Below are positions 19,412 to 27,833 of a DNA stretch of 64,000 nt, in pieces. Within the stretch, counting starts at the first letter, position 1, and every line of letters starts with the position of its first letter. Made by a program: the position numbers and the translations under genes. The stretch lies in NCBI RefSeq assembly GCF_030643825.1, contig NZ_CP101717.1:620001-684000 (forward strand), given 5' to 3'. Below the pieces are notes generated by a model. That model worked only from the letters and a program-made list of their open reading frames with translations, did no database searches and was not told the origin of the DNA. The stretch comes from Salinispirillum sp. LH 10-3-1 (GTDB lineage Bacteria; Pseudomonadota; Gammaproteobacteria; Pseudomonadales; Natronospirillaceae).

Positions 19412-20239
19412 CTATTCAGGAATGGCGTTGGCATCGATGCCCTGTTGCTCAAAGGCCACCAAGGCACGCGCCCGAAAGGTACGGCGTACTGTGCTGCCCA
19501 GCGGCAAGTCCAGATAATGAAACAGGTGGGTTATGGCCTCGGGCTTAACGTCGTGCTGCGCCGCAAATGCTGGGATATCGAAGCGTGGACCGGTATCGGG
19601 TGGCTCCGGTAAGGCCGGTATATCGGGCACTTCCAGCTGTTCCCCTTTGCACAGGCGCAGGGCTAAGGCTTGATAGTGCTGGCGAAAGATCGGCCAGACT
19701 TGCGCTTCCGGTTCGGTGCGCAAACGAAAGAACCCGGTCTTGTGCGCTGCATGGTAAACCGCGGGGTGTGACCAAAAGTGCTCCAGTGGGTTGTTGCCAC
19801 AGAAGCAGGCCTGCCGATAGGCTTCACGATCATCGGGCAAATCCGCAGGACGTGCGACTTCACTCAGCGTGGCGAGAAATTCCGCAATGGTCGGCGGCCA
19901 GCTATAGCGCTCGCGGATCGCATCAATGGTCAGCTCCACAGCGCGCAAGGGAAAGTCCGCCAGTACCATGGCCCACTCGCGCTTGGCGTACTTCATGGTG
20001 TCTTCATCACCGTAAGCGCTTTCGAACTTGTGGGTGTAGATGTGGTGCAGGCGTGCGAACAGCATGTTGACCATGATTTTTACGTCATGGTCGAGTGCGC
20101 GGCTACCAGTCGAGGTCGCCGATGTCGCGGAGTCGTTGCCGTAGTTGCTGCTTGCGTTCGCGAGGAGCTCGTTCACCGGTGTGGTCGCCTGCCCGCGGGC
20201 CGGATACTGTGTTGGTTTGTGTGCCATTTTGTCGGTCAT
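19412..20239 (-). CDS. Phage replication protein P-like (putative helicase-loading partner)
   Basis: 275 residues. The central part (HDVKIMVNMLFARLHHIY, then EWAMVLADFPLRAVELTIDA and RYSWPPTIAEFLA) has the layout of lambda P-type replication proteins, which load DnaB. I see no Walker motif, so it is not DnaC-like. The first ~45 residues overlap the end of the upstream DnaT-like gene by up to 137 bases in another frame; the true start may be an internal codon such as ATG at 20074. Co-directional overlap with a DnaT-domain gene is the main functional clue. Not certain. Confidence 0.5.
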   Translation of the reverse strand: MTDKMAHKPTQYPARGQATTPVNELLANASSNYGNDSATSATSTGSRALDHDVKIMVNMLFARLHHIYTHKFESAYGDEDTMKYAKREWAMVLADFPLRAVELTIDAIRERYSWPPTIAEFLATLSEVARPADLPDDREAYRQACFCGNNPLEHFWSHPAVYHAAHKTGFFRLRTEPEAQVWPIFRQHYQALALRLCKGEQLEVPDIPALPEPPDTGPRFDIPAFAAQHDVKPEAITHLFHYLDLPLGSTVRRTFRARALVAFEQQGIDANAIPE

Positions 20240-21008
20240 TCAGATGATATTGCCAGCGTCGATTTACCCAGTCGAGGAACTTGCTGTCCCAACTGGTGCT
20301 CATTTGCCCAGAATCCATGTAGTAAAGCACAAAGCCTTCCCTCTGTGCCATGGCGAATTCCCATTCTATGCCACGGGCCTTAACCATTTCGGCACAAGGA
20401 CCGCTGGGTTGCCATTGGGTATCCATGCGGCAGCGTTTACGCGCTTGGCCATTGGCTTTTGATGTTGAAGGCGACGAGGCAGTGGTGCGTGTGTCGGCGT
20501 CGTCGCTCGATGGCGCGGTGGCCCACAGGGCATCGCCTGTTTGGTTCAATAAGCGCGCCGGGTTCGAGGTGTCGTAGTTCACTTGACCGGGCATGCTGGG
20601 TGCAGAACCATTGTTTGTGGGCACTGGCGGTGGTGACGATACACGCAGTGGCGGCGCGACGTCTTCCTCCTGCCGCGGTGTCTGCTGATTCGCTGACTGA
20701 GCCAGTGCGACAGCGTGCGGCGACTGCACAGAGATCCGTTCACCCTGCTGGGTGATGATCAATAGGTTGTGTTGTTCCAGTTTTTCCAGCGCAACCATAA
20801 AGCGCGCCGGAGAAAAGAACGGCAGCCAATCGAGCCAAGTGCTGGCGTTGGCGCTGATGTCGCCAGCGGTGGAGGGCGACGCGGTAAACTGTTGCGCAGC
20901 CCAAAGTTCTTCAATGAAGTGCAGCAGCACTGCTGCATCGAGTCCGAGGTGAGTGGCGTGCTCGGTCGCAAAGGTGAACCGCGACTTGCTGTGTGTGGCC
21001 TTATACAT
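20103..21008 (-). CDS. DnaT-domain protein (primosomal DnaT-like)
   Basis: 301 residues. The N-terminal ~90 residues look like a winged-helix module (LGLDAAVLLHFIEELW, then FSPARFMVALEKLEQHNLL). A disordered S/T/P-rich linker follows. The C-terminal DnaT ssDNA-binding signature is TQWQPSG, GFVLYYMDSGQ and SWDSKFLDWVNRRW (~200-260). The start at 21008 (MYKATHSK) has AGAAGA upstream; an earlier ATG at 21056 is possible. It precedes and overlaps the P-like gene, reminiscent of the E. coli dnaT-dnaC arrangement with a different loader type. The N-terminal winged helix resembles phage replication proteins. Confidence 0.65.
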   Translation of the reverse strand: MYKATHSKSRFTFATEHATHLGLDAAVLLHFIEELWAAQQFTASPSTAGDISANASTWLDWLPFFSPARFMVALEKLEQHNLLIITQQGERISVQSPHAVALAQSANQQTPRQEEDVAPPLRVSSPPPVPTNNGSAPSMPGQVNYDTSNPARLLNQTGDALWATAPSSDDADTRTTASSPSTSKANGQARKRCRMDTQWQPSGPCAEMVKARGIEWEFAMAQREGFVLYYMDSGQMSTSWDSKFLDWVNRRWQYHLNDRQNGTQTNTVSGPRAGDHTGERAPRERKQQLRQRLRDIGDLDW

Positions 21009-21136
21009 AGATTCTTCTGAATGTTCTTTGAGTTTGGGTATGAACCGCCGTGGCAACGGGATAAAATGCCATCTTTCGCTGCGGCTTGCCGCATATTTCC
21101 TGCAATTTTTTGTTTAACCAGCGTATACGGGGTGAC

Positions 21137-22027
21137 ATGCAGCCGGTAATTTCAGTCAGTCATTTGGTTAAACGATACCAGAGTGTCGTGGCGGTTGATG
21201 ATATCAGTTTTCAGGTAGCAGAGGGCAGTTGCTTTGGCCTGCTCGGCCCCAACGGCGCTGGCAAGACCACCACCATTGAGCTGCTTGAGGGCATTATGCA
21301 GCCCACGTCCGGTCGCATTCTTTACTTCGGGGCGCCGCTGGAAACACGTCAACTGTACCGCGACATCGGTATTCAGTTCCAGCACACCGCGTTGCAAGAC
21401 TATTTAACTGTGCGCGAAACCCTGCGTTTGTTTTCTTCATTCTATGAACAAACCCTGCCCATTACCGAGTTGGTGGAACTGTGCTCGTTGCAGGAGTTTA
21501 TCAACCGCGATGCCCGAAAACTGTCCGGTGGGCAGCGCCAGCGTTTGTTGCTGGCATTGGCGTTGGTAAACGACCCCAAGGTGGTGTTTATGGATGAGCC
21601 GACGACCGGGCTCGACCCGCAGGCGCGGCATAAATTTTGGGATTTGGTCAGTGCGATTAAAGCGCGTGGAAAAACGGTGATCCTCACAACGCACTATATG
21701 GACGAAGCGCAAACACTGTGTGACCAAATTGCCATTATGGATCGGGGCCGTATTGTGGTGACTGGCGCACCCGCAGACTTACTGGCAGAGCACTTTGCCG
21801 GCGTTCTGGTATGGCTGAACGATACACCTGTGCCCGCCGACTTGATGATGCGCTACGGGGCGCAGCAGCGTAGTGGGCGCTTACAATTTCAAACGGCCAA
21901 TGTCGATGCGTTGTTGGCTGAGCTGATACAAGCGCAGGTATCGCTCGATAGCCTGCAAGTACAGGCGCCGAACTTGGACGACTTGTTCCTCAAGTTGACC
22001 GGTTCTGAATTGAGGGCTGGCGCATGA
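21137..22027 (+). CDS. ABC-2 type exporter, ATP-binding subunit
   Basis: 296 residues. Walker A GPNGAGKTTTIE (about residue 39), Q-loop IQFQHTALQDYLTV, signature LSGGQRQRLLLA, Walker B VVFMDEPTTGLD and the H-loop in ILTTHYMDEA. The C-terminal ~80 residues are the extension usual in DrrA/CcmA-like exporters. The start at 21137 has a GGGGTGA site just upstream. It overlaps the permease gene by 4 bases (ATGA). Substrate unknown; such pairs export drugs, lipids or polysaccharides. Confidence 0.92.
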   Translation: MQPVISVSHLVKRYQSVVAVDDISFQVAEGSCFGLLGPNGAGKTTTIELLEGIMQPTSGRILYFGAPLETRQLYRDIGIQFQHTALQDYLTVRETLRLFSSFYEQTLPITELVELCSLQEFINRDARKLSGGQRQRLLLALALVNDPKVVFMDEPTTGLDPQARHKFWDLVSAIKARGKTVILTTHYMDEAQTLCDQIAIMDRGRIVVTGAPADLLAEHFAGVLVWLNDTPVPADLMMRYGAQQRSGRLQFQTANVDALLAELIQAQVSLDSLQVQAPNLDDLFLKLTGSELRAGA

Positions 22028-23040
22028 CGTGGCGACGCTTTTGGGCCGTACTGCGCGCCCGTAATTTGGAATTCTTCCGTGATCGCGGCACGCTGTCTTG
22101 GAATATCGCCTTCCCGGTGATGTTGATTGCTGGGTTTGCGCTGATTTTTGGCTCAGGTAATAACCCGGTGTTTAAGGTGGGGGTGGTCAGTGAACTCGAC
22201 GCCTACATCAGCAAGCCACAGGTCACCACCTTGCCGGAAGTCGATGTGGTGCTTTATCGTGATCTCGATGCCGCCGTTGAACGGTTGCGTCGTCATCACA
22301 TTCATATGGTGCTCGATGTCGATCAGCGACTGTACTGGATTAACGAGACGTCCAGTGACGGCGCAGTGCTGGAGCAACTGCTGGCGTACATGGACCCGGA
22401 GTACCGACGGCGCTTAATTGGCGGGTTGGATATCCGTTACGTCGACTGGGCCTTGCCCGGCATTCTGGCGATGAATATCATGTTCGCTTGCCTGTTTGGG
22501 GTCGGTTACGTCATCGTACGCTATCGGAAGAATGGCGTACTGAAACGCCTACAGGCTACGCCACTCAATGCGTGGGAATTTCTCAGCGCGCAGATCGTCT
22601 CTCGTTTAATGATGGTCATGGTGGTCAGCACGGCGTTGTTCTTGGGTAGCCTGTGGACCCTGCATATTGTCATGGTCGGCAGCTATCTGAACCTGTTTGT
22701 GGTTGGTATTCTGGGGGCGCTGTGCTTAACCTCCATGGGGTTACTGATTGCCGCGCGCAGTCGCAGCGAAGAGCTAACGGGTGGGTTGATCAACTTCAGT
22801 ACCTGGCCCATGATGTTTTTGTCAGGTGCGTGGTTCTCCATTGAAGGCGCACCGGATTGGTTGCAGTTGTTGGCGCAGTTGCTGCCGTTGACCCATTTGG
22901 TGGAGGCCGCGCGTAAAGTGATGCTGGATGGCGCCAACCTGCTGGAAATAGCCCCGCACTTGGGCGCTATGGGTGCGATGACGCTTATCTTCCTGAGTTC
23001 TGGTGTACTATTGTTTAATTGGAACAGCGATCACCGTTGA
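22024..23040 (+). CDS. ABC-2 type exporter, permease subunit
   Basis: 338 residues. One N-terminal membrane segment (residues ~25-42), a soluble periplasmic loop (~45-145), then five hydrophobic segments in the C-terminal half, including LLIAARSRSEELTGGLINF and WPMMFLSGAWFSIEG, which match the conserved ABC2_membrane signature region. Coupled to the ATPase by a 4-base overlap. Followed after 60 bases by a LysR gene, which might regulate it, although such adjacency is weak evidence. Confidence 0.9.
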   Translation: MTWRRFWAVLRARNLEFFRDRGTLSWNIAFPVMLIAGFALIFGSGNNPVFKVGVVSELDAYISKPQVTTLPEVDVVLYRDLDAAVERLRRHHIHMVLDVDQRLYWINETSSDGAVLEQLLAYMDPEYRRRLIGGLDIRYVDWALPGILAMNIMFACLFGVGYVIVRYRKNGVLKRLQATPLNAWEFLSAQIVSRLMMVMVVSTALFLGSLWTLHIVMVGSYLNLFVVGILGALCLTSMGLLIAARSRSEELTGGLINFSTWPMMFLSGAWFSIEGAPDWLQLLAQLLPLTHLVEAARKVMLDGANLLEIAPHLGAMGAMTLIFLSSGVLLFNWNSDHR

Positions 23041-23100
23041 TGCTGAACCGCAAAGCGCTTTTTGCCCGCGTTCTTCTATCACTTTACGTTAGGAATTTGC

Positions 23101-24018
23101 ATGGCTGATCTACCGCCACTGACATCGTTGCGCACCTTTTGGTTTGTTGCTGAACACAACAGCTTCAAGCGTGCATCCGAGCACCTTTTTGTAACGCAGG
23201 CGGCGGTGAGTCATCAGATTCGTCAGTTGGAAGACTTCTTGGGCGTCAGTTTATTCGAACGCGGCAACCGTGAGGTGCGATTGACCAAAGACGGTCAACG
23301 GTTGTTGCCGTATGTGCAGCAGGGCTTTTCGGCATTGCGTGCCGGAGTGACTTTGGTGAAAGACGATTCGGACCCGAACGTGCTGAATTTGTCAGTGATT
23401 CCGTCCTTTGCCGCGCGTTGGTTGGTGCCGCGTTTGGGTGAATTTCGCCAGCGCCAAGCCGACATTCGTGTGTGCTTGACGCCTTCGCTGCGCCTAGAGA
23501 CTTTTTCCGACGGTGAAATGGATTTGGCCATTCGTTACGGCACAGGGCAATACCCCGGCTTGCGCAGCGAGTTTCTGCTGCGTGACAGTCTGTTGGTGGT
23601 CGCTAGCCCGGCTTTTGTGGATGCTCATAAGCCGACCTTGGCAAGCATGGCGACGCTGCCCTTGTTGGAAGACACCAGTCCGGAGGAGCTGGGCTGGAGC
23701 GAGTGGTTTAAACGGCAAAAACTGAGCGAGCCAGAGTCGGCGCGTTGTTTGACCGTTGCCGATGCGTCGATGTTGATCGACGCGGCGTTGACCGGGCAGG
23801 GTATGGCCTTGGTGCGTCGCAGTTTGGCGCAAAACTTCATTGATCAGGGGGCGCTGACCAAGGTGTTTGCCTTGGAGTTGGAGTCACCGTACGGTTATTA
23901 CTTGGTGGCCCCGGAAGCGCACTTTGTGCGCGCCAAGGTGAAGGTGTTTGTGCATTGGATGAAGGAAGAGATACGGCAGAGTTTTGGCCCCGAGATGATG
24001 GCCTATCACGGGGCGTAG
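23101..24018 (+). CDS. LysR-family transcriptional regulator, GcvA-like
   Basis: 305 residues. N-terminal winged helix: PPLTSLRTFWFVAEHNSFKR is followed by the recognition-helix region VTQAAVSHQIRQLEDFLG and LFERGNR. The C-terminal periplasmic-binding-like effector domain contains LAIRYGTGQYPGL and LIDAALTGQGMALVRR. The short effector domain and the PLTSLRTF start are typical of the GcvA/AmpR branch. Start 23101 has TAGGA 8 bases upstream. The stop TAG lies inside the first bases of an intergenic palindromic repeat. Target unknown. Confidence 0.88.
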   Translation: MADLPPLTSLRTFWFVAEHNSFKRASEHLFVTQAAVSHQIRQLEDFLGVSLFERGNREVRLTKDGQRLLPYVQQGFSALRAGVTLVKDDSDPNVLNLSVIPSFAARWLVPRLGEFRQRQADIRVCLTPSLRLETFSDGEMDLAIRYGTGQYPGLRSEFLLRDSLLVVASPAFVDAHKPTLASMATLPLLEDTSPEELGWSEWFKRQKLSEPESARCLTVADASMLIDAALTGQGMALVRRSLAQNFIDQGALTKVFALELESPYGYYLVAPEAHFVRAKVKVFVHWMKEEIRQSFGPEMMAYHGA

Positions 24019-24077
24019 GAGGCCAGCCCTCTGGCCGAACCATTCGTCGTAGGAGCGCAGCGCTACCACTGCGGGCC
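24015..24077. repeat. Palindromic repeat family A, copy 1 (rearranged)
   Basis: Begins GTAGGAGGCCAGCCCTCTGG as in copies at 36159-36224 and 54808-54873, but after ATTCGTC it continues with GTAGGAGCGCAG, the right end of the element in opposite orientation. It overlaps the LysR stop codon. Confidence 0.7.
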
Positions 24078-24142
24078 TCTCGGGGTATGCCGCCAGCGCT
24101 CAACGGCAGGCCGTGAATGCGCGCTTTGCGGCATACGCCCTA
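24073..24142. repeat. Palindromic repeat family B, copy 1
   Basis: About 68 bases with inverted ends GTATGCCGC and GCGGCATAC, and a central GCGCTCAACGGC...GAATGCGCGC section. It is near-identical to 27568-27635. It directly abuts family A copy 1, making a composite between LysR and hisF. Confidence 0.8.
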
Positions 24143-24185
24143 CGGCCCTAGTCCAAACCCTGTCATCCGCCACACGAAGGTTTGT

Positions 24186-24947
24186 TTACAACCGCACTTC
24201 TATGCCACGGCTGGCCATATGGGCTTTGGCTTGCGGTACGGTAAATTCACCGAAGTGAAAGATACTGGCCGCCAAAACCGCATCGGCGTGGCCTTGTAGA
24301 ACGCCTTCGGCGAGGTGGTCCAGGTTGCCCACACCACCGGACGCAATCACTGGCACATGTACGGCATCGGACACAGCGCGCGTCAGTGCTAAATCAAACC
24401 CGCTTTTTACACCATCACGATCCATGCTGGTCAGCAGAATTTCACCCGCGCCGTATGCTTCCATCTTCACTGCCCACTCGACGGCATCAATGCCGGTCGG
24501 TTTGCGGCCGCCGTGGGTGAATATTTCCCACTTGCCTTCGCCGGTTTGCTTGGCGTCTATGGCCACCACAATGCACTGTGCGCCAAAGCGTTCGGAGGCG
24601 GCGCGCACAAAGTCGGGGTTGGATACCGCTGCCGAGTTGATGGACACCTTGTCGGCTCCGGCGTTCAGCATGGCACGAATGTCTTCCACGGTGCGGATGC
24701 CGCCGCCGACCGTTAAGGGAATGAACACCTGCCCAGCCACGGACGAGACCGTTTCCAACATGGTGCCACGCCCTTCGTGGGTGGCGGATATGTCGAGAAT
24801 GGTGATTTCGTCGGCGCCTTGCTCGTTGTAGCGGCGCGAGACTTCAACCGGGTCGCCCGCGTCGCGGATGCCCACAAAGTTGACGCCCTTAACTACCCGG
24901 CCTTTGTCGACATCAAGACAAGGGATAATGCGTTTCGCCAGTGCCAT
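24186..24947 (-). CDS. hisF: Imidazole glycerol phosphate synthase, cyclase subunit HisF
   Basis: 253 residues, usual length; a (beta/alpha)8 barrel that uses ammonia from HisH to form imidazole glycerol phosphate and AICAR. The catalytic aspartates lie in [15 protein letters not shown] (about residue 11) and [14 protein letters not shown] (about residue 130). Last gene of hisB-hisH-hisA-hisF in this window, starting 3 bases after hisA. I see no terminator downstream other than the composite repeat at 24015-24142. Confidence 0.97.
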   Translation of the reverse strand: MALAKRIIPCLDVDKGRVVKGVNFVGIRDAGDPVEVSRRYNEQGADEITILDISATHEGRGTMLETVSSVAGQVFIPLTVGGGIRTVEDIRAMLNAGADKVSINSAAVSNPDFVRAASERFGAQCIVVAIDAKQTGEGKWEIFTHGGRKPTGIDAVEWAVKMEAYGAGEILLTSMDRDGVKSGFDLALTRAVSDAVHVPVIASGGVGNLDHLAEGVLQGHADAVLAASIFHFGEFTVPQAKAHMASRGIEVRL

Positions 24948-24950
24948 GGA

Positions 24951-25688
24951 TTACCGCCCCTGTTGGTCGAGGTAGGCTTGGGCTTCTTGCAGGTCGAGCG
25001 TACCTTCATAGATGGCGCGGCCAGTGATGGCGCCCAGAATGCCTTGGTCGGCGGTTTCCGCCAAACGTTGCACGTCGTCCATATTGGTTACACCACCGGA
25101 CGCAATGACGGGAATGCCGCCTACACGCGCCAGTTCCAAGGTGGCTTCCCAGTTCACCCCTTGCATCATGCCGTCGCGCGCGATGTCGGTGTAGACGATG
25201 CTGCTGACGCCGTCAGCGGCAAACTGCGCGGCCAAGTCAGTGGCTTTCACGGTGGATACATCGGCCCAGCCATCGGTGGCGACCAGGCCGTCTTTGGCGT
25301 CGATGCCGACAATGATATGGCCCGGAAACGCCTTGCAGGCTTCGGCGACGAACGCGGGGTCTTGTACCGCCTTGGTGCCGATGATGCAGTAAGTCACGCC
25401 TGCATTGAGGTAGAACTCAATGGTTTTCAAATCGCGGATACCGCCACCAATCTGCACTGGCAAGTCCGTGTGCTCGCTGGCAATGGCGCGCACGATGTCG
25501 CCGTTAACCGGGCTGCCCGCAAAGGCGCCGTTCAAGTCAACCAGGTGCAGGCGGCGGCAACCTTGGTTGCGCCACTGCGCGGCCATGGCTACCGGGTCAT
25601 CACTGAATACGGTGGAGTCGTCCATACGCCCTTGGCGCAAGCGCACGCATTGGCCGTCTTTAAGGTCTATGGCGGGAATGATCAGCAT
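24951..25688 (-). CDS. hisA: ProFAR isomerase HisA
   Basis: 245 residues. Fourth-step isomerase of histidine synthesis with a (beta/alpha)8 barrel related to HisF. The N-terminal active-site aspartate is in [15 protein letters not shown]. The second is in [13 protein letters not shown]. The phosphate loop is [10 protein letters not shown]. It follows hisH by 33 bases and precedes hisF by 3. No sign of the PriA dual-function variant could be judged from motifs alone. Confidence 0.97.
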   Translation of the reverse strand: MLIIPAIDLKDGQCVRLRQGRMDDSTVFSDDPVAMAAQWRNQGCRRLHLVDLNGAFAGSPVNGDIVRAIASEHTDLPVQIGGGIRDLKTIEFYLNAGVTYCIIGTKAVQDPAFVAEACKAFPGHIIVGIDAKDGLVATDGWADVSTVKATDLAAQFAADGVSSIVYTDIARDGMMQGVNWEATLELARVGGIPVIASGGVTNMDDVQRLAETADQGILGAITGRAIYEGTLDLQEAQAYLDQQGR

Positions 25689-25721
25689 GTTGTGCTCCGT
25701 AATATGCGGTTCGACTTGGCG

Positions 25722-26366
25722 TCAGGGTTGGCCTGACCAGCGTGTGAAGTTGCGTAACAGTTGCAGGCCGGCGTCGCTACTCTTTTCCGGGTGGAACTGA
25801 GTGGCAAACATGTTGTCGCGCGCAATCGCAGCGGCAAAAGGCGTCTGATAAGTACACAGGCCCGCTACTTGGCTCTCGGGGTGCGGGTCGGCGTAGAAAC
25901 TGTGCACAAAGTAAAAGCGACTCTCGTCAGCGATGCCGTGCCACAGCGGGTGGTCCAGCGTTTGTTGTACTTGGTTCCAGCCCATGTGGGGTACTTTCAT
26001 TGCCAGACCTTGAGCGTCCACCTGATCCAGCGCAAAGCGTTTCACTTGGCCGGGAAAGACGCCAAGGGTATCAACGCCATTGTTCTCTGCGCTGTGTTCA
26101 AGCAGTGCTTGCATACCGACGCACACACCGAGAAAGGGGCGGTCGTGACATACGGCGTGCACCAAGTCGGCGACGCCCGTATCCCGCATGGCTTGCATGC
26201 AATCGCGGATCGCTCCAACGCCGGGGAGTAACACCCGGTCGGCATTGCGGACGATCTCAGCGTCGTGGGTGACGACTATTTTTTGGTCAGGCGCAACAAA
26301 TTCCAGCGCCTTGGCAACGGAATGGAGGTTTCCCATTCCATAGTCAATGACAGCAATTACAGACAT
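25722..26366 (-). CDS. hisH: Imidazole glycerol phosphate synthase, glutaminase subunit HisH
   Basis: 214 residues, class I glutamine amidotransferase. The oxyanion/nucleophile segment is [15 protein letters not shown] (catalytic Cys about residue 81); the His-Glu pair is in ATQFHPEKS near the C-terminus. The N-terminus is [17 protein letters not shown]. It delivers ammonia to HisF, encoded two genes downstream. Separated from hisB by 12 bases. Confidence 0.97.
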   Translation of the reverse strand: MSVIAVIDYGMGNLHSVAKALEFVAPDQKIVVTHDAEIVRNADRVLLPGVGAIRDCMQAMRDTGVADLVHAVCHDRPFLGVCVGMQALLEHSAENNGVDTLGVFPGQVKRFALDQVDAQGLAMKVPHMGWNQVQQTLDHPLWHGIADESRFYFVHSFYADPHPESQVAGLCTYQTPFAAAIARDNMFATQFHPEKSSDAGLQLLRNFTRWSGQP

Positions 26367-26378
26367 TGAAGATTATCC

Positions 26379-26969
26379 TTAGAGCACACCTTTGGTAGAC
26401 GGCATTTGATCCGCCATGCGAGGGTCGGGTGTTGTCGCCATGCGCAAAGCGCGACCGAAGGCTTTAAACACCGTTTCGATCTGGTGATGGCTGTTGATGC
26501 CCTTCAGGTTGTCGATGTGCAGCGTGACCAAGGCGTGATTAACGAACCCTTGGAAAAACTCACGGAACAGGTCAACATCGAATCCGCCGACGCTGGCGCG
26601 GGTGAAGTCAATGTTGTAGTCCAAGCCGGGACGACCAGAAAAGTCGAGCACCACGCGCGACAAGGCTTCGTCGAGCGGCACGTACGAATGTCCGTAACGT
26701 TGGATGCCTTTCTTGTCACCAATGGCTTTGGCGACGGCCATGCCCAAGGTGATGCCGACATCTTCGGCGCTGTGGTGGTCGTCGATGTGGGTGTCACCAT
26801 GGCAGGTGATGTCGAGGTCGATCAGGCCGTGGCGCGCGATCTGATCCAACATGTGATCCATGAATGGCATGCCAGAGTTCAGTTTTGCGGTGCCAGTGCC
26901 ATCCAAATTAATGCTGACCTGAACCTGTGTTTCGGTGGTATTCCGCTCAATCTGGGCGGTACGAGCCAT
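26379..26969 (-). CDS. hisB: Imidazoleglycerol-phosphate dehydratase HisB (monofunctional)
   Basis: 196 residues, only the dehydratase; the histidinol-phosphatase half found in enteric HisB is absent. Metal-binding histidines are in [32 protein letters not shown] and [11 protein letters not shown]. First gene of this his cluster; hisG, hisD and hisC are not in the window. The 145 bases upstream separate it from the divergent acetyltransferase gene. Confidence 0.97.
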   Translation of the reverse strand: MARTAQIERNTTETQVQVSINLDGTGTAKLNSGMPFMDHMLDQIARHGLIDLDITCHGDTHIDDHHSAEDVGITLGMAVAKAIGDKKGIQRYGHSYVPLDEALSRVVLDFSGRPGLDYNIDFTRASVGGFDVDLFREFFQGFVNHALVTLHIDNLKGINSHHQIETVFKAFGRALRMATTPDPRMADQMPSTKGVL

Positions 26970-27114
26970 GATGTGACGCTCCTAGTAATACGCGGGCAGC
27001 AAATGAAAAAGAAATTTGCCATACTTAAGGAACAAAATTATAACGTACTCTGTCGCTCAGGCTAAGCCCTGAGGTGGAGTGGAGTGACAAATTCTTTTAA
27101 TAAGGTAGCAAAAT

Positions 27115-27543
27115 ATGCCTGTAACGGTAGAACAGCTAAGCTTAGACAATCCGGATCACTATTCTGACTTAGTGAAAATTTATGCCGATAGCCCCGGTTG
27201 GATGGTGCGTGATTTGTCGGGCGAAGACTTCGTGGAGCAGTGGATGCGGCCTTGTGAGCAAGTCTGGGGCGCGTGGTTTAACGGTCGCATCTTGGGCTCA
27301 GTGGGCATTCGATCTACCAATGATGGCTTGCAGGTCATTGGTCTGGGCGTACGCAAGACCACGCGTCGACGTGGTGTGGCGTTTCGTATGATGGAGTTGG
27401 TACTGCAAGAGATTGATCGCCCGGTGTACATTGATACCCGTCAGCAGCCGACAACCGACGGCTTGTTCGACAAACTCGGCTTTAAGAAAGGTGAACCCGA
27501 AGCGCGTGACAACGCGACCTGGGTGCGTTGGGTTAAGCAATAG
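27115..27543 (+). CDS. GNAT-fold protein resembling the acetyl-CoA sensor PanZ
   Basis: 142 residues. The segment WGAWFNGRILGSVGIR, followed by GLGVRKTTRRRGVAFRMMEL, parallels the PanZ core (ARFNERLLAAVRV, then LRVREVTRRRGVG in E. coli). PanZ binds acetyl-CoA and activates and regulates the pantothenate enzyme PanD. The C-terminal TDGLFDKLGFKKGE also fits. No panD is visible in the window. A generic GNAT acetyltransferase is the alternative. It is followed by a family B repeat and the ntrBC control region. Confidence 0.55.
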   Translation: MPVTVEQLSLDNPDHYSDLVKIYADSPGWMVRDLSGEDFVEQWMRPCEQVWGAWFNGRILGSVGIRSTNDGLQVIGLGVRKTTRRRGVAFRMMELVLQEIDRPVYIDTRQQPTTDGLFDKLGFKKGEPEARDNATWVRWVKQ

Positions 27544-27567
27544 ACTTGTCCTTAAGCGAGTCTGCAC

Positions 27568-27635
27568 GGGCTCTCGGGGTATGTCGCCAGCGCTCAACGG
27601 CGGGCCGAGAATGCGCGCTTTGCGGCATACGCCCC
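27568..27635. repeat. Palindromic repeat family B, copy 2
   Basis: Near-identical to 24073-24142, with few substitutions (for example GTATGTCGCC for GTATGCCGCC) and the same GCGGCATAC right end. It lies between the PanZ-like gene and the NtrC sites of ntrBC. Confidence 0.8.
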
Positions 27636-27647
27636 TGCATCAGCTAA

Positions 27648-27707
27648 TGCGCACCATCTAGGTGCGCATCATTTCCCATAACTTTATCTATGCACTATAG
27701 TGGTGCA
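27648..27707 (+). promoter_or_regulatory. Two NtrC-type enhancer sites upstream of ntrBC
   Basis: GCACCATCTAGGTGC (27651-27665, inside a longer TGC...GCA palindrome) and GCACTATAGTGGTGC (27692-27706) both fit the NtrC consensus GCACY-N5-GGTGC. Their centres are 41 bases apart, about four helical turns, at roughly -161 and -120 from the predicted start of transcription. Confidence 0.8.
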
Positions 27708-27792
27708 TTCTTCAGCGCCAATTAGTCTGCTATTCACACGATGAACGGCTCGATAGCGCTCGTTCAGGTTATTGGCGCAGGCATCGTCACTC

Positions 27793-27808
27793 TGGCCTGA
27801 TATTTGCC
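27793..27808 (+). promoter_or_regulatory. Sigma-54 promoter of ntrBC
   Basis: TGGCCTGATATTTGCC has GG and GC exactly 10 bases apart and matches the -24/-12 consensus TGGCAC-N5-TTGC apart from the fifth base. Transcription would begin near 27819, leaving a 15-base leader with a GGAGG site before the TTG start at 27834. Confidence 0.75.
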
Positions 27809-27833
27809 ATTACCTCCCATGGAGGACCTCACA

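Noticed and set aside
24777-25736. 319-codon plus-strand frame
   Set aside because: Antisense shadow spanning hisF and hisA.
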